Assembly (NCBI RefSeq): GCF_015234585.1
Contig: NZ_JADFCM010000001.1
Coordinates: 1,364,001 to 1,428,000, forward strand
Length of the DNA: 64,000 bases
From: Pseudalkalibacillus hwajinpoensis
GTDB taxonomy: Bacteria > Bacillota > Bacilli > Bacillales > Guptibacillaceae
Reading direction: 5' to 3'
In this document: positions 17,721-26,652 of the stretch, one piece after another
How positions within the stretch are numbered: the first letter of the stretch is position 1
Layout: each line of letters opens with the position of its first letter
Notes under the pieces: generated by a model
Seen by the model: only the letters and a program-made list of their open reading frames with translations
Databases searched by the model: none
Told to the model about the DNA's origin: nothing
Translations under genes and position numbers: made by a program

Positions 17721-18749
17721 ATGAAATCAAGAGTAGCGATTAATGGCTTTGGAAGAATTGGGCGTATGGTATTTAGAAAGGCAATTATGGAAGATAGTTT
17801 AGAAGTTGTGGCAATTAACGCTAGCTATCCGCCGGAAACGCTCAGCCATTTAATTAAATATGATAGCATTCACGGTACATTTGATGGAGAAGTAGTCCCT
17901 GTTGAAAACGGGATAAAAATTAATGGTAAAAAAGTTGTTGTTTTAAACAACCGTGATCCGAAAAGTCTTCCTTGGAAGGATATGGGGATCGATATTGTGA
18001 TTGAAGCCACTGGTAAATTCCGTACAAGAGAAGAAGCAGCTTATCATATTGATGCGGGTGCTACCAAGGTAATCATAACAGCTCCTGGTAAAAATGAAGA
18101 TCTTACAATTGTTATGGGCATAAATGAAAGCGAATACAAGAATGAGGAACATCACGTTCTTTCAAACGCTTCTTGTACAACCAACTGTCTTGCTCCTGTA
18201 GTACAGGTGCTTGATAAATCCTTTGGTGTTGTCTCGGGAATGATGACAACTGTGCATGCGTATACGAATGACCAAAAAAATATCGACAATCCACATAAAG
18301 ATTTGAGAAGAGCTCGCGCTTGTGGTCAGTCAATCATACCGACTTCGACAGGAGCGGCAAAAGCAATTTCTAAAGTTTTACCACACCTTGAGGGGAAACT
18401 TAACGGCATGTCACTTCGTGTACCTACACCAAATGTCTCACTTGTAGATCTTGTAGTAGATCTTGAGAAGGATGTGACAATTGATCAGGTTAATGATGCT
18501 TTAAAGGCTGCTTCCGAGGGACCGCTTCGAGGAATTCTTGGCTACTCTGATGAACCTCTCGTTTCCATTGATTACAACGGAAATGATCATTCATCGATTG
18601 TCGATGGACTTTCTACAATGGTCGTTGAGAATAAGAAAGTAAAGGTTCTTGCCTGGTACGATAATGAATGGGGTTACTCATGCCGAGTTGTTGATATGGC
18701 GAAGTATGTGGGAGAAAGAATACCCGAGAGATTGAAAGCAATCGTATAG
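17721..18749 (+). CDS. gapB: Glyceraldehyde-3-phosphate dehydrogenase, GapB (gluconeogenic) type
   Basis: Interconverts glyceraldehyde 3-phosphate and 1,3-bisphosphoglycerate; GapB-type enzymes prefer NADP and serve gluconeogenesis. Length 342 aa. Seen: AINGFGRIGR at residues 6-15, VVAINASYPPETL where GapA enzymes have an NAD-selecting Asp, and the catalytic Cys in SNASCTTNCLAPV (about residue 152). AGGAGG lies 8 bases before ATG 17721, so the longer frame from 17646 is rejected. The speD gene follows, as in B. subtilis. Confidence 0.94.
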   Translation: MKSRVAINGFGRIGRMVFRKAIMEDSLEVVAINASYPPETLSHLIKYDSIHGTFDGEVVPVENGIKINGKKVVVLNNRDPKSLPWKDMGIDIVIEATGKFRTREEAAYHIDAGATKVIITAPGKNEDLTIVMGINESEYKNEEHHVLSNASCTTNCLAPVVQVLDKSFGVVSGMMTTVHAYTNDQKNIDNPHKDLRRARACGQSIIPTSTGAAKAISKVLPHLEGKLNGMSLRVPTPNVSLVDLVVDLEKDVTIDQVNDALKAASEGPLRGILGYSDEPLVSIDYNGNDHSSIVDGLSTMVVENKKVKVLAWYDNEWGYSCRVVDMAKYVGERIPERLKAIV

Positions 18750-18760
18750 AAAGAGGGAGA

Positions 18761-18789
18761 AGAAGCGGTATCTCACCGCTTCTTTTTTA
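18761..18789 (+). terminator. Intrinsic terminator after gapB
   Basis: AGAAGCGGT / ACCGCTTCT perfect stem, then six T. Confidence 0.85.
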
Positions 18790-18796
18790 TAAGCTT

Positions 18797-18885
18797 GTGT
18801 TATTGATATCTCGATTATTGTTCGAATCAATGGGTTGACCCAGCGCGTAAATACTACAAAAATCAACAAGGCTCGTTAATATAGT
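18797..18885. repeat. Intergenic repeat copy A
   Basis: Resembles the element at 27842-27924. Shared blocks in the same order: TGTTA near the left end, CAGNGCGTAAAT (18841-18852), CAAAAATCAACA, and TTAATATAG against TTAACATAG at the right end. It sits directly behind the gapB terminator. The rest of the 505-base gapB-speD gap holds the speD promoter and leader described separately; 18890-19075 shows nothing recognisable. Confidence 0.55.
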
Positions 18886-19079
18886 CGGTATGTAAAAAAA
18901 AGAAATGATAGTAATCGCGGAATGCACATCTTAGTTAACGGAGCAGTTAACGATAAACCAAATATATTTGAATGATTGATTCATACTAAAGCTAATAGGA
19001 TAAAATTAGTCATATGAGAGTTTAAGGAGCTTTAATGCTCTATAAAGACGAATTAACAAAAAGGTTCTCTAATTTATTC

Positions 19080-19108
19080 TTGCAAATCTATTTTAAAAGC
19101 CTTATACT
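19080..19108 (+). promoter_or_regulatory. speD promoter
   Basis: TTGCAA (19080-19085), 17-base spacer, TATACT (19103-19108). Predicts a leader of about 140 bases. Confidence 0.7.
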
Positions 19109-19150
19109 ATTTTTCGTGAACTTCTTTTATAGCAATTTGGCATTGAAAAC

Positions 19151-19254
19151 TACTTAAAGGGTTAGGACCTCATCGGACTAACTTTCCCCCGTGGTGGATT
19201 TTCGATACCGCATGCTAATCAATGCATGAGTAAATTTAAAGGGGGAATTTTGCT
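19151..19254 (+). promoter_or_regulatory. Structured 5' leader of speD
   Basis: Three consecutive potential hairpins: GTTAG/CTAAC (19161-19165 with 19178-19182, extendable by G-U pairs, with an inner CC/GG), GTGGT/ACCGC, and CATGC/GCATG. A TTCCCCC tract at 19184-19190 is complementary to GGGGGAA of the speD ribosome site, so an alternative fold could hide it. No known riboswitch class recognised. Confidence 0.4.
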
Positions 19255-19644
19255 ATGGATACAATGGGTCGTCACGTCATTGCTGAACTATGGGGCTGTG
19301 ACATTGAAAAATTAAACAACATGAAATTTATTGAAGAAACGTTTGTTGAAGCTGCTCTTAAGTCTGGTGCTGAGGTTCGTGAAGTTGCATTTCATAAATT
19401 CGCTCCACAAGGCGTTAGTGGTGTTGTTATTATTTCTGAATCACACTTAACGATTCACAGTTTTCCTGAACATGGTTATGCAAGTATTGATGTATATACT
19501 TGTGGAGATCTTGATCCTAACGTTGCGGCTAACTATATTGCTGATGCTCTAGGTGCAGATTCACGAGAAAACATTGAACTTCCTCGAGGCATGGGTCCGG
19601 TCAAACCTAAAGTTAGAGAAGAACAGTCAGCGTTTACTTCATAA
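19255..19644 (+). CDS. speD: S-adenosylmethionine decarboxylase proenzyme
   Basis: Makes decarboxylated SAM, the aminopropyl donor for spermidine. The 129-aa proenzyme is of the short bacterial class 1b and self-cleaves to generate a pyruvoyl cofactor. Seen: start [16 protein letters not shown], the processing region [18 protein letters not shown] (cleavage before Ser of ESH, about residue 63), and [10 protein letters not shown]. Near identity to the B. subtilis protein over most of its length. The ATG follows AAAGGGGGAA. It has its own promoter, a leader with possible RBS sequestration, and its own terminator. Confidence 0.96.
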   Translation: MDTMGRHVIAELWGCDIEKLNNMKFIEETFVEAALKSGAEVREVAFHKFAPQGVSGVVIISESHLTIHSFPEHGYASIDVYTCGDLDPNVAANYIADALGADSRENIELPRGMGPVKPKVREEQSAFTS

Positions 19645-19660
19645 TAATACAATGATTGAA

Positions 19661-19687
19661 AAGGGTGCTCAGTGCACTCTTTTTTTA
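19661..19687 (+). terminator. Intrinsic terminator after speD
   Basis: AGGGTGC / GCACTCT stem (one G-U pair) followed by seven T. Confidence 0.75.
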
Positions 19688-19796
19688 TATTCACTAAGAA
19701 GACATCTCGCTTTTCCTAACGGTCCTATTCCTTTCATTGTGATTGATTTATCAGTCATTTATTGCTATTCTTAAAAAAAATAGAGGAGGACCTGGG

Positions 19797-20186
19797 GTGG
19801 GAATAAAAGAATTTTTTAGCAACCGTTCTGAAACTGGGGAAAGACATCCGAATGATGCACTTAAAACCCATTATTTTAAAGCGACAAAGGAACAGGCTTT
19901 TACAGAAGCAAAAGCCGTCCTTCAACAGCACTATAAAGGTGAAATCGTTACGAATTCTCCGGAGCGTGGAGAATTTGTTTTTCAAGTGAAAGGTCCTAAA
20001 AAGGCTCTTATTGTTGTAACAGTTGTCACGGTTCGTGCTTATAGAACTGCAGTCGATTTCTCTGTTTCAACAGAGACGCCTCTTCCGGTTGATTTTGGAT
20101 ACAGTAAGAAAGTGATTGAAACCATTTATAATGATTTAAAAAAGAAACTTACGTTAATCGGAACAGGGATTTCTGAGCAGTTTTAA
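19797..20186 (+). CDS. Conserved cytosolic protein of unknown function
   Basis: Predicted soluble protein of 129 aa; I do not recognise a functional family. Seen: no signal peptide or membrane segment, a THYFKATKEQAFTEAKAVLQ segment near residues 23-42, a central beta-rich region (GEFVFQVKGPKKALIVVTVVTV), and an alpha-helical C-terminus. Start GTG 19797 is chosen because GAGGAGGA ends 6 bases upstream; the longer frame from 19743 has no ribosome site. It lies between speD and nrdR, a position where Bacillaceae commonly carry a small conserved gene. Function not assignable. Confidence 0.7.
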   Translation: MGIKEFFSNRSETGERHPNDALKTHYFKATKEQAFTEAKAVLQQHYKGEIVTNSPERGEFVFQVKGPKKALIVVTVVTVRAYRTAVDFSVSTETPLPVDFGYSKKVIETIYNDLKKKLTLIGTGISEQF

Positions 20187-20212
20187 GGGTAGGTGTGTCT
20201 TGACACATTTTA

Positions 20213-20221
20213 TGCTAAAAT
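20213..20221 (+). promoter_or_regulatory. Possible nrdR promoter (extended -10)
   Basis: TGCTAAAAT matches an extended -10. A TTGACA at 20200-20205 is only 10 bases away and so is not its -35. Confidence 0.3.
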
Positions 20222-20259
20222 AGTAGTAGAAATCTTGTTCGTTTAGTGGAGATGATCTT

Positions 20260-20718
20260 ATGCGTTGTCCCAACTGCAATCACAATGGTACAAGGGTGCT
20301 TGATTCTCGGCCGGTTCACGAGGGCCGTTCGATTCGTAGGCGCCGTGAGTGTGAATCGTGTACGTATCGATTTACGACATTTGAAACAGTTGAAGAAATA
20401 CCGCTTATAGTAGTGAAAAAAGAAGGAACTAGAGAAGAGTTTAGCAGGGATAAAATTCTTAGAGGTTTAATTAAAGCCTGTGAAAAAAGGCCTGTTCCAC
20501 TTGAAACTCTAGAAACAATTGTTAATGAAATCGAACGTGATCTTCGTAATCAGGGAGCTTCCGAGATCAGTAGTGATGCTGTGGGAGAGCTTGTTATGGA
20601 TCAGCTGGCAAAAGTTGATGAAGTTGCTTATGTTCGATTTGCTTCTGTCTATCGTCAGTTTAAAGATATTAATGTTTTTATCCGCGAATTAAAAGAATTA
20701 ATTAACAGAGCAGAATAA
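20260..20718 (+). CDS. nrdR: Transcriptional repressor NrdR
   Basis: ATP/dATP-sensing repressor of ribonucleotide reductase genes, 152 aa. Seen: zinc ribbon at the N-terminus with CPNC and CESC pairs (residues 3-6 and 31-34), [17 protein letters not shown], then an ATP-cone domain from about residue 49 ([20 protein letters not shown]) and [16 protein letters not shown] near residues 124-139. Length is standard. It precedes dnaB and dnaI, linking dNTP supply to replication initiation genes as in other Bacilli. A terminator follows. Confidence 0.96.
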   Translation: MRCPNCNHNGTRVLDSRPVHEGRSIRRRRECESCTYRFTTFETVEEIPLIVVKKEGTREEFSRDKILRGLIKACEKRPVPLETLETIVNEIERDLRNQGASEISSDAVGELVMDQLAKVDEVAYVRFASVYRQFKDINVFIRELKELINRAE

Positions 20719-20726
20719 CAAAGGGG

Positions 20727-20750
20727 GAGCTTCGCGTAAGCTCTTTTTTT
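20727..20750 (+). terminator. Intrinsic terminator after nrdR
   Basis: GAGCTT / AAGCTC stem with loop CGCGT and seven T. Confidence 0.8.
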
Positions 20751-20791
20751 GTACGGTTTCAAAAATTATGAGGAATACAAAGGTGAAGCAT

Positions 20792-22138
20792 ATGCATTGG
20801 AAAGAACTTCTTCCTGTTGATACGCTTCAGATTGAAGCATCCGGACTTTTGCACGAGTATGATCGAAGAGTACTAACATTGTTATATCAACCTTTAATCG
20901 GGGCTCCGGCCTACAGTCTTTATATGACTCTCTGGAGTGCTCATGAGCAGCAGAATCATTTTGTTACAACAATGACTCATCATAATTTGCTACTTATGAT
21001 GAGATGGGATTTGAAGAGAGTACTTGAAGAGAGACGTAAATTAGAAGGAATTGGCCTGTTGAAAACATATGTAAAAGACAGTGGAGATCCTAGACATTTT
21101 ACTTATGAATTGCAAGCTCCTCTCACACCGGAACGCTTCTTCAATGATGGCGTACTGAATATTTATTTATTCAATCGATTAGGACGTAATCGATACAATG
21201 ATCTAAAAAAGCACTTCACAGTGGAAAAGGCAGATCTAGCTGAGTATAGTGACGTGACTGCATCATTTAATGAAGTATACGATTCTCTTCACCCGTCTGA
21301 AATGACTGGTATGAGCGAAGTAGAAGAGGAAGTAACGATAGAGAAACGTGATGAAAATAAAGGCCTTGTTTTTACTTCTTCGCAATTCGACTTCGATATG
21401 ATGAAGCAGCACATTTCTGATATGATTGTCACTGAGAAAATGTTTACAGAGTCTGTTAAGAAAACGATTGAGCGACTTGCTTTTGTGTATAAAATTGAAC
21501 CATATGAAATGGGCCGGATTGTGGAACAAGCTGCAATTCACCATGACGAACTTTCTGATGATCTATTGCGAAAGGAAGTAAGCAGTTGGTTCGCGCTTGA
21601 AAATCGTGGCAAAGTGCCTGCTCTCCAATATAGAAGTCAACCTGTTTCTTTACAAGAGTTTCATAAGAAAGAACCTGAGACAGAAGAAGAGAAAGCGGCG
21701 CAGAGATATGAACAGATGACGCCATATGATATTCTTCAGCGAGCAGCTGAAGGGGGAAAACCTTCTGAAGCAGATATGAAGCTTGTGGAGCGAATAATGG
21801 ATGAACAAAAGCTGAATCCTGGTGTTATGAATGTCTTACTTGATTTCATTCTAGAAACGCAGGATAAGAGGTTATCGAAGAATTATGTAGAAAAGTTTGC
21901 GAGTCACTGGGCAAGGGCAAGGGTAAAGACAGTAAGAGAAGCAATGAACCTTGCCATTAAAGAGCTTCAGCAACCGGCCAAGAAAAAGACAGGCTCTTCC
22001 AATCGTGGGAAACCTGCCGCTAGAAAAGACAAAGTGCCTGAATGGATTTCAGATCAAAAAGAACCGGATATGTCTCATGAGGAGCGATCTGAGAAACAGG
22101 ATCAGCTTAAAAAGATGCTAAGTAAATATAAGAAATAA
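20792..22138 (+). CDS. dnaB: Replication initiation and membrane attachment protein DnaB
   Basis: Primosomal protein of Bacillota that acts with DnaD and DnaI to load the replicative helicase at oriC and restart sites; it is not the helicase called DnaB in E. coli. Length 448 aa. Seen: N-terminal winged-helix region (WKELLPVDTL, LYQPLIGAPAYSLYMTLW), a DnaB/DnaD-like C-terminal segment (YDILQRAAEGGKPSEADMKLV, LNPGVMNVLLDFIL, NYVEKFASHWARARV), and a basic tail. ATG 20792 is chosen: AAAGGTG precedes it and homology starts there; ATG 20768 has no ribosome site. dnaI follows 15 bases later. Confidence 0.93.
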   Translation: MHWKELLPVDTLQIEASGLLHEYDRRVLTLLYQPLIGAPAYSLYMTLWSAHEQQNHFVTTMTHHNLLLMMRWDLKRVLEERRKLEGIGLLKTYVKDSGDPRHFTYELQAPLTPERFFNDGVLNIYLFNRLGRNRYNDLKKHFTVEKADLAEYSDVTASFNEVYDSLHPSEMTGMSEVEEEVTIEKRDENKGLVFTSSQFDFDMMKQHISDMIVTEKMFTESVKKTIERLAFVYKIEPYEMGRIVEQAAIHHDELSDDLLRKEVSSWFALENRGKVPALQYRSQPVSLQEFHKKEPETEEEKAAQRYEQMTPYDILQRAAEGGKPSEADMKLVERIMDEQKLNPGVMNVLLDFILETQDKRLSKNYVEKFASHWARARVKTVREAMNLAIKELQQPAKKKTGSSNRGKPAARKDKVPEWISDQKEPDMSHEERSEKQDQLKKMLSKYKK

Positions 22139-22153
22139 GCGGGGTGAACAAGA

Positions 22154-23086
22154 ATGGAATCAATCCAGGAATCATTTAACAAGATGCCAGGCAATAAGAA
22201 ATTCCAGGAACAGTACCAAGAGATGAAGAAGGCTATTATGGCCGATGAAGATATTCGTGCATTTATTGAAGAGCATGACGAGGTCGATGACAAAATAATT
22301 GATAGAAGTCTTGCAAGACTATATGAATATACAACACAAGCAAAGCGATGTGAAGGATGCCCTGGTCTCTCGAACTGCATTAATATGATGGAGGGGTACG
22401 AGCCTGAGCTATTTATTAATCGTTCGGTGATTGATATTCGCTACAACCGTTGTCCAACAAGAATTGAAGATGATAAGAACAAAAAGCGTAATCAGATGAT
22501 TCAAAGCTACTATATTCCGAAAGAAATTCTTCAGGCTACCTTCGCGGATTTGGATGATGAAGATCCTGTTAGAATTGAAGCGATTGGGACGGCGATTCAA
22601 TATGTAGAAGATTTCGTTCCTGGTGAAACCACTAAAGGGCTTTATATTCATGGAGGTTTTGGGGTAGGGAAAACGTTTATTCTCGGGGCTATTGCAAACC
22701 AGCTGGCGAAAGAAAAAGGGGTTCGTTCTCAGTTTATTTATACTCCGGATTTCTTCCGTCAAATGAAAAGCGCCATTCAAGATCAATCTATTGATGAAAA
22801 GCTTGATTATTTAAAAGAAACACCGCTCTTGATACTTGATGATATTGGAGCGGAAAATATCTCAAGTTGGGTACGAGATGATATTCTTGGAGCTTTATTA
22901 CAATATCGTATGACTGAGGGGTTACCAACTCTGTATTCATCTAACCTGGACTATGCTTTGCTTGAAGATCATTTAGCTTATTCCCATAAAAGTGGAATTG
23001 AAGAAACAAAAGCTAAGCGGATTATGGAGCGAATTAAGCACTTTACCACGCCTGTATTTTTAGAGGGTAAAAATAGACGAGTTTAA
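22154..23086 (+). CDS. dnaI: Primosomal protein DnaI (helicase loader)
   Basis: AAA+ ATPase that loads the replicative helicase onto DNA. Length 310 aa. Seen: N-terminal domain with a Cys-rich zinc-binding module (CEGCPGLSNC near residues 74-83 and a later Cys in YNRCP), Walker A GGFGVGKT at about 168-175, Walker B LLILDDIGAE at about 223-232, and arginine-finger region AKRIMERIKH. Translationally close to dnaB; RBS GGGGTGA. A terminator follows the stop immediately. Confidence 0.95.
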   Translation: MESIQESFNKMPGNKKFQEQYQEMKKAIMADEDIRAFIEEHDEVDDKIIDRSLARLYEYTTQAKRCEGCPGLSNCINMMEGYEPELFINRSVIDIRYNRCPTRIEDDKNKKRNQMIQSYYIPKEILQATFADLDDEDPVRIEAIGTAIQYVEDFVPGETTKGLYIHGGFGVGKTFILGAIANQLAKEKGVRSQFIYTPDFFRQMKSAIQDQSIDEKLDYLKETPLLILDDIGAENISSWVRDDILGALLQYRMTEGLPTLYSSNLDYALLEDHLAYSHKSGIEETKAKRIMERIKHFTTPVFLEGKNRRV

Positions 23087-23116
23087 AGTCTTCCATTACG
23101 GAAGGCTTTTTTTTTG
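23087..23116 (+). terminator. Intrinsic terminator after dnaI
   Basis: AGTCTTCC / GGAAGGCT stem, loop ATTAC, then nine T. Confidence 0.85.
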
Positions 23117-23189
23117 TGGTTCTATACATCATTTCGCATATTCTGCCATATAGATTCTAATGAGAAGGTAGTGGACAGGAGGGAATGCG

Positions 23190-24026
23190 TTGGTTTCGAT
23201 AACATTTACTGATATAGATGACTTCCAATTTGTATTCGATCAATTGAACAAGTTCATTAAAATCGGTGACTCAGTCATTGTAAATGAAGAAGAGTTAAGT
23301 TTTTCTGTTGCGATAGGCCCATATGATACAAAACTGTGTTATCAGATTTCTCAATGCATTGCTAACTGTGTGAGTACCTTTTATGAGAAGCGTTGGATGG
23401 AACAGCTATTAACTTCAACGTATTATTATCAAGATAAAGATGAAATTGGTGAAATTACATCCATTGCTCGAAGTATTGGAGATGGGGATAAAGAAGACTA
23501 TCCAGGTGCTCATCGCTATGCTAATCGAAGGGACGTACTGCTTCAGTCAACATTATCGTGTATTGAACAGGGTGGAACTATTTTGTTTGATTCTTTTTTA
23601 AGATTTCGAACGGGTCCTTATCGTGCTTTGCTAAATGAATTGATTGGAGAAGCGATTGACGAATATAAACTTGAACAAGAATATCAAAACTTCGTTGAAG
23701 GTTTAAGAATTCTATTGCGATCCAGGCAATCTCTTCAGAAAAAAGTAGTTCTTGTTTATGATAAAACATATCAATTATTTGATATGAATGGGTCACTATT
23801 AACTGGTATAGAAGGGAAGTTGGAAGACCTTCCTGTTGGGCTAACCATAGATGAGATAGATTCTGAAATTCTATTTCCCCTTCTGCTGCTTGCTCCAGAA
23901 GAAGTTTGTATTTACACGGATGATTCCGATGAGGGGCTCGTTCAAACAATCCGAAATGTTTTTGAAGAAAGGTTAAGTTTTTTTCCGTATCGTATGTCTA
24001 AACTATTTTTTTCAGGCAATCCTTAA
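23190..24026 (+). CDS. ytxC: Putative sporulation protein YtxC
   Basis: Cytoplasmic protein of 278 aa of the YtxC family, found in endospore formers between dnaI and thrS and labelled as a putative sporulation protein; molecular role unknown. Seen: no TM segments, conserved SFLRFRTGPYRALLNELIGEA-like block (residues about 131-151) and a helical segment LEQEYQNFVEGLRILL. TTG start 23190 is supported by AGGAGGGA 5 bases upstream. Gene order matches B. subtilis. Confidence 0.85.
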   Translation: MVSITFTDIDDFQFVFDQLNKFIKIGDSVIVNEEELSFSVAIGPYDTKLCYQISQCIANCVSTFYEKRWMEQLLTSTYYYQDKDEIGEITSIARSIGDGDKEDYPGAHRYANRRDVLLQSTLSCIEQGGTILFDSFLRFRTGPYRALLNELIGEAIDEYKLEQEYQNFVEGLRILLRSRQSLQKKVVLVYDKTYQLFDMNGSLLTGIEGKLEDLPVGLTIDEIDSEILFPLLLLAPEEVCIYTDDSDEGLVQTIRNVFEERLSFFPYRMSKLFFSGNP

Positions 24027-24033
24027 AATAAGC

Positions 24034-24062
24034 TTGATTTTCATATGTACACTACTTATAAT
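24034..24062 (+). promoter_or_regulatory. thrS promoter
   Basis: TTGATT (24034-24039), 17-base spacer, TATAAT (24057-24062), just upstream of the T-box leader. Confidence 0.8.
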
Positions 24063-24089
24063 ACCTACATACACGCATATACGTAATTG

Positions 24090-24318
24090 TTACGATAAGG
24101 ACATGAGATGTGTTGTTAGCTTTCAGAGAGGGAAGGATTGGTGCGAACTTCCTAGCGAGACGAGCATACTTACCACCTTTGAACTCTGCCCTGGAAATGG
24201 GGTGGCGTTTCTGCTACGTTACAGCAGTCTGAGCCGTATAGGTTATTATCTTATGCGGGAAGCAGGGTGGAACCACGAGATCAACACTCGTCCCTTTTGG
24301 GATGGGTGTTTTTTATAT
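24090..24318 (+). promoter_or_regulatory. T-box riboswitch of thrS (threonine tRNA sensing)
   Basis: Contains the T-box sequence AGGGTGGAACCACG at 24264-24277, Thr codons ACC-ACC in the expected specifier region (24172-24177), stem I sequences (CAGAGAGGGAAGGATTGG-like), and a terminator stem with arms around AACACTCGTCCC / GGGATGGGTGTT ending in T6 (24283-24314). Uncharged tRNA-Thr should promote antitermination. An open frame of 107 codons across this leader is not a gene. Confidence 0.93.
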
Positions 24319-24341
24319 GCAAAAAAAAGGAGTGAAGAAGC

Positions 24342-26279
24342 ATGGCTGAAATGGTAAAAATAACGTTTCCTGACGGTTCTGTAAAGGAATTTAATAAAGG
24401 GACAACAACGGAAGAGATTGCAAGCTCAATCAGCCCGGGCCTAAAGAAAAAGGCTCTTGCAGGAAAAGTTAATGGTGTTCTTTTTGATTTGAGACGCGAA
24501 ATTGAAGAGGATGCTTCTATTGAAATTGTAACACCTGAAAGTGAAGACGGTCTTGAAGTGCTTCGTCATAGTACAGCGCACCTGATGGCACAGGCAATTA
24601 AGCGCCTTTATAGTGATGTGAAACTAGGAGTAGGCCCGGTTATTGATAGTGGTTTCTACTATGATATTGACTGCCCTGTATCTATTACGCCTGAGGACCT
24701 GCCTAAGATTGAGAAAGAAATGAAGAAAATCATTAATGAAAATCTTGAAGTGAAGCGTATCGTTGTAAGCCGCAGTGAAGCAGAGAAAATGTTTAAAGAG
24801 ATTGGCGATGAGCTGAAATTAGAGCTATTAGAAGCTATTCCAGCTGACGAACAAGTGACAATTTATGAACAGGGTGAATTCTTTGACCTTTGTCGTGGAC
24901 CACACGTTCCTTCTACTAGTAAGATTAAAGCCTTTAAATTACTTTCGATTGCAGGCGCTTATTGGCGTGGAGATAGCGAAAACCAGATGCTTCAACGCAT
25001 TTATGGAACTGCTTTTCCAAAGCAATCTCAAGTTGAAGAATACCTTCATCTTTTAGAAGAAGCCAAAGAACGTGATCACCGCAAACTCGGTAAAGAACTT
25101 AAGCTATTTACTATTTCCCAAGAAGTAGGACAGGGACTTCCGATTTGGTTGCCAAGAGGGGCGACTATTCGTCGGACGATTGAACGATATATTGTAGATC
25201 TTGAGGAGCGTCTTGGTTATAACCATGTATATACACCTCATCTTGCAAATGTTGATCTATATAAAACGAGTGGTCACTGGGATCACTATCAGGATGATAT
25301 GTATCCTCCGATGAAAATGGATGAAACAGAAGAACTGGTTCTTCGTCCAATGAATTGCCCGCATCATATGATGATTTATAAAAACGATCTAAAAAGTTAT
25401 CGTAGTCTTCCATACCGCGTTGCAGAGCTTGGAACAATGCATCGATATGAAATGTCTGGTGCGCTAGCAGGTCTTCAGCGCGTACGTTCGATGACGCTAA
25501 ACGACGCTCACATCTTCTGTCGTCCTGATCAAATCAAGCAAGAATTTATCGAAGTTGTCGAGCTTATCCAGGAAGTTTATAAAGACTTTAACATCAGTGA
25601 CTACTCATTCCGTCTTTCTTATCGCGACCCAGCAGATAAGAAAAAGTATATCGACAATGATGAAATGTGGGAAAAAGCACAAAGAATGCTTAAAGAAGCA
25701 ATGGATGACCTTAACGTCGAATATGTGGAAGCTGAAGGCGAAGCGGCATTTTATGGTCCGAAATTGGATGTTCAGGTGAAAACAGCTCTAGGGAAAGAGG
25801 AAACTCTTTCGACTGTTCAACTTGACTTCCTACTTCCAGAGCGATTTGATCTATCTTATATTGGTGAAGATGGCAACCACCATCGTCCGGTTGTTATTCA
25901 TCGCGGCGTTGTTTCTACAATGGAACGCTTCGTAGCATTCTTAATTGAAGAATACAAAGGAGCATTTCCAACTTGGCTTTCTCCTATCCAGGCGGAAATT
26001 ATTCCGGTATCAGAAGTTCACTTAGAATATGCGAAGAACGTTCAGAAAAAACTTCAGCGTGCAGGAATTCGTGTCGAGGTTGACGAACGCAATGAAAAGA
26101 TTGGTTACAAAATTCGTGAAGCTCAAATGCAGAAAATTCCTTACATGCTCGTAGTAGGTGATAAAGAGGTTGAAGGTGAAGCGGTTAACGTACGCCGCTA
26201 CAGCCAGCAGGATTCTGAGACTGTTTCATTGAATGATTTCACAGCTAGAATTGAAGAAGAAATTAAACAGAAGAAGTAA
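24342..26279 (+). CDS. thrS: Threonyl-tRNA synthetase
   Basis: Charges tRNA-Thr; class II synthetase of 645 aa. Seen: N-terminal TGS domain (residues 1-63, [13 protein letters not shown]), editing/SAD domain with [15 protein letters not shown] (about 75-89) and the zinc-like HxxxH plus C-H pattern [11 protein letters not shown], catalytic core with motif 2 region [13 protein letters not shown] (zinc ligands Cys and His) and [15 protein letters not shown], motif 3 near [14 protein letters not shown], and an anticodon-binding C-terminal domain ([17 protein letters not shown]). RBS AAAGGAGTG. Regulated by the upstream T-box. Confidence 0.97.
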   Translation: MAEMVKITFPDGSVKEFNKGTTTEEIASSISPGLKKKALAGKVNGVLFDLRREIEEDASIEIVTPESEDGLEVLRHSTAHLMAQAIKRLYSDVKLGVGPVIDSGFYYDIDCPVSITPEDLPKIEKEMKKIINENLEVKRIVVSRSEAEKMFKEIGDELKLELLEAIPADEQVTIYEQGEFFDLCRGPHVPSTSKIKAFKLLSIAGAYWRGDSENQMLQRIYGTAFPKQSQVEEYLHLLEEAKERDHRKLGKELKLFTISQEVGQGLPIWLPRGATIRRTIERYIVDLEERLGYNHVYTPHLANVDLYKTSGHWDHYQDDMYPPMKMDETEELVLRPMNCPHHMMIYKNDLKSYRSLPYRVAELGTMHRYEMSGALAGLQRVRSMTLNDAHIFCRPDQIKQEFIEVVELIQEVYKDFNISDYSFRLSYRDPADKKKYIDNDEMWEKAQRMLKEAMDDLNVEYVEAEGEAAFYGPKLDVQVKTALGKEETLSTVQLDFLLPERFDLSYIGEDGNHHRPVVIHRGVVSTMERFVAFLIEEYKGAFPTWLSPIQAEIIPVSEVHLEYAKNVQKKLQRAGIRVEVDERNEKIGYKIREAQMQKIPYMLVVGDKEVEGEAVNVRRYSQQDSETVSLNDFTARIEEEIKQKK

Positions 26280-26282
26280 TGT

Positions 26283-26311
26283 AAGACCGGCATAATTGCC
26301 GGTCTTTTATT
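26283..26311 (+). terminator. Intrinsic terminator after thrS
   Basis: AAGACCGGC / GCCGGTCTT stem followed by TTATT. Confidence 0.8.
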
Positions 26312-26401
26312 AATATAGAAAAGAAATTTACAAAAAACACTTGTCACAAAGGGAAAGATTCGTTATGATAATCAAGTGCACTTCGAACGAATCTTATCAC
26401 C

Positions 26402-26431
26402 TTGACATACATTTGGTCAGCATGGTATACT
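26402..26431 (+). promoter_or_regulatory. infC operon promoter
   Basis: TTGACA (26402-26407), 18-base spacer, TATACT (26426-26431) with an upstream TG for an extended -10. Confidence 0.8.
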
Positions 26432-26439
26432 GTCTTAGG

Positions 26440-26576
26440 TAATTAAATATCGGAAACAAAGCAAGCAGAAGCGCCCGCTTCTCACCTGATTGACGCCGTA
26501 ATTGGTAGTTTGCAGGTACACTGTTCTTATAATTGTGTAATGTGTGGGTGCCGTATGCGCCGACGCTTTTTTTATG
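26440..26576 (+). promoter_or_regulatory. Ribosomal protein L20-type autoregulatory leader
   Basis: Leader between the infC promoter and infC with AGAAGCGCCCGCTTCTCACC and TGATTGACGCC, sequence blocks I associate with the L20 leader of Bacillota, ending in a terminator hairpin (about 26541-26575, stem around GGGTGC / GCGCC, then T7). L20 binding is known to stop transcription of infC-rpmI-rplT in B. subtilis. The assignment rests on position, these blocks and the terminator. Confidence 0.75.
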
Positions 26577-26652
26577 CTTTGAACCGGATATAAACCATTT
26601 AATGACATCATGTTAGATGATCATCATCGAACAATAACCATGGAGGTGGCTG

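Noticed and set aside
24034..24357. Open reading frame of 107 codons before thrS
   Set aside because: It runs through the T-box leader, including the T-box sequence and terminator, and has no ribosome site; an RNA element explains the sequence.
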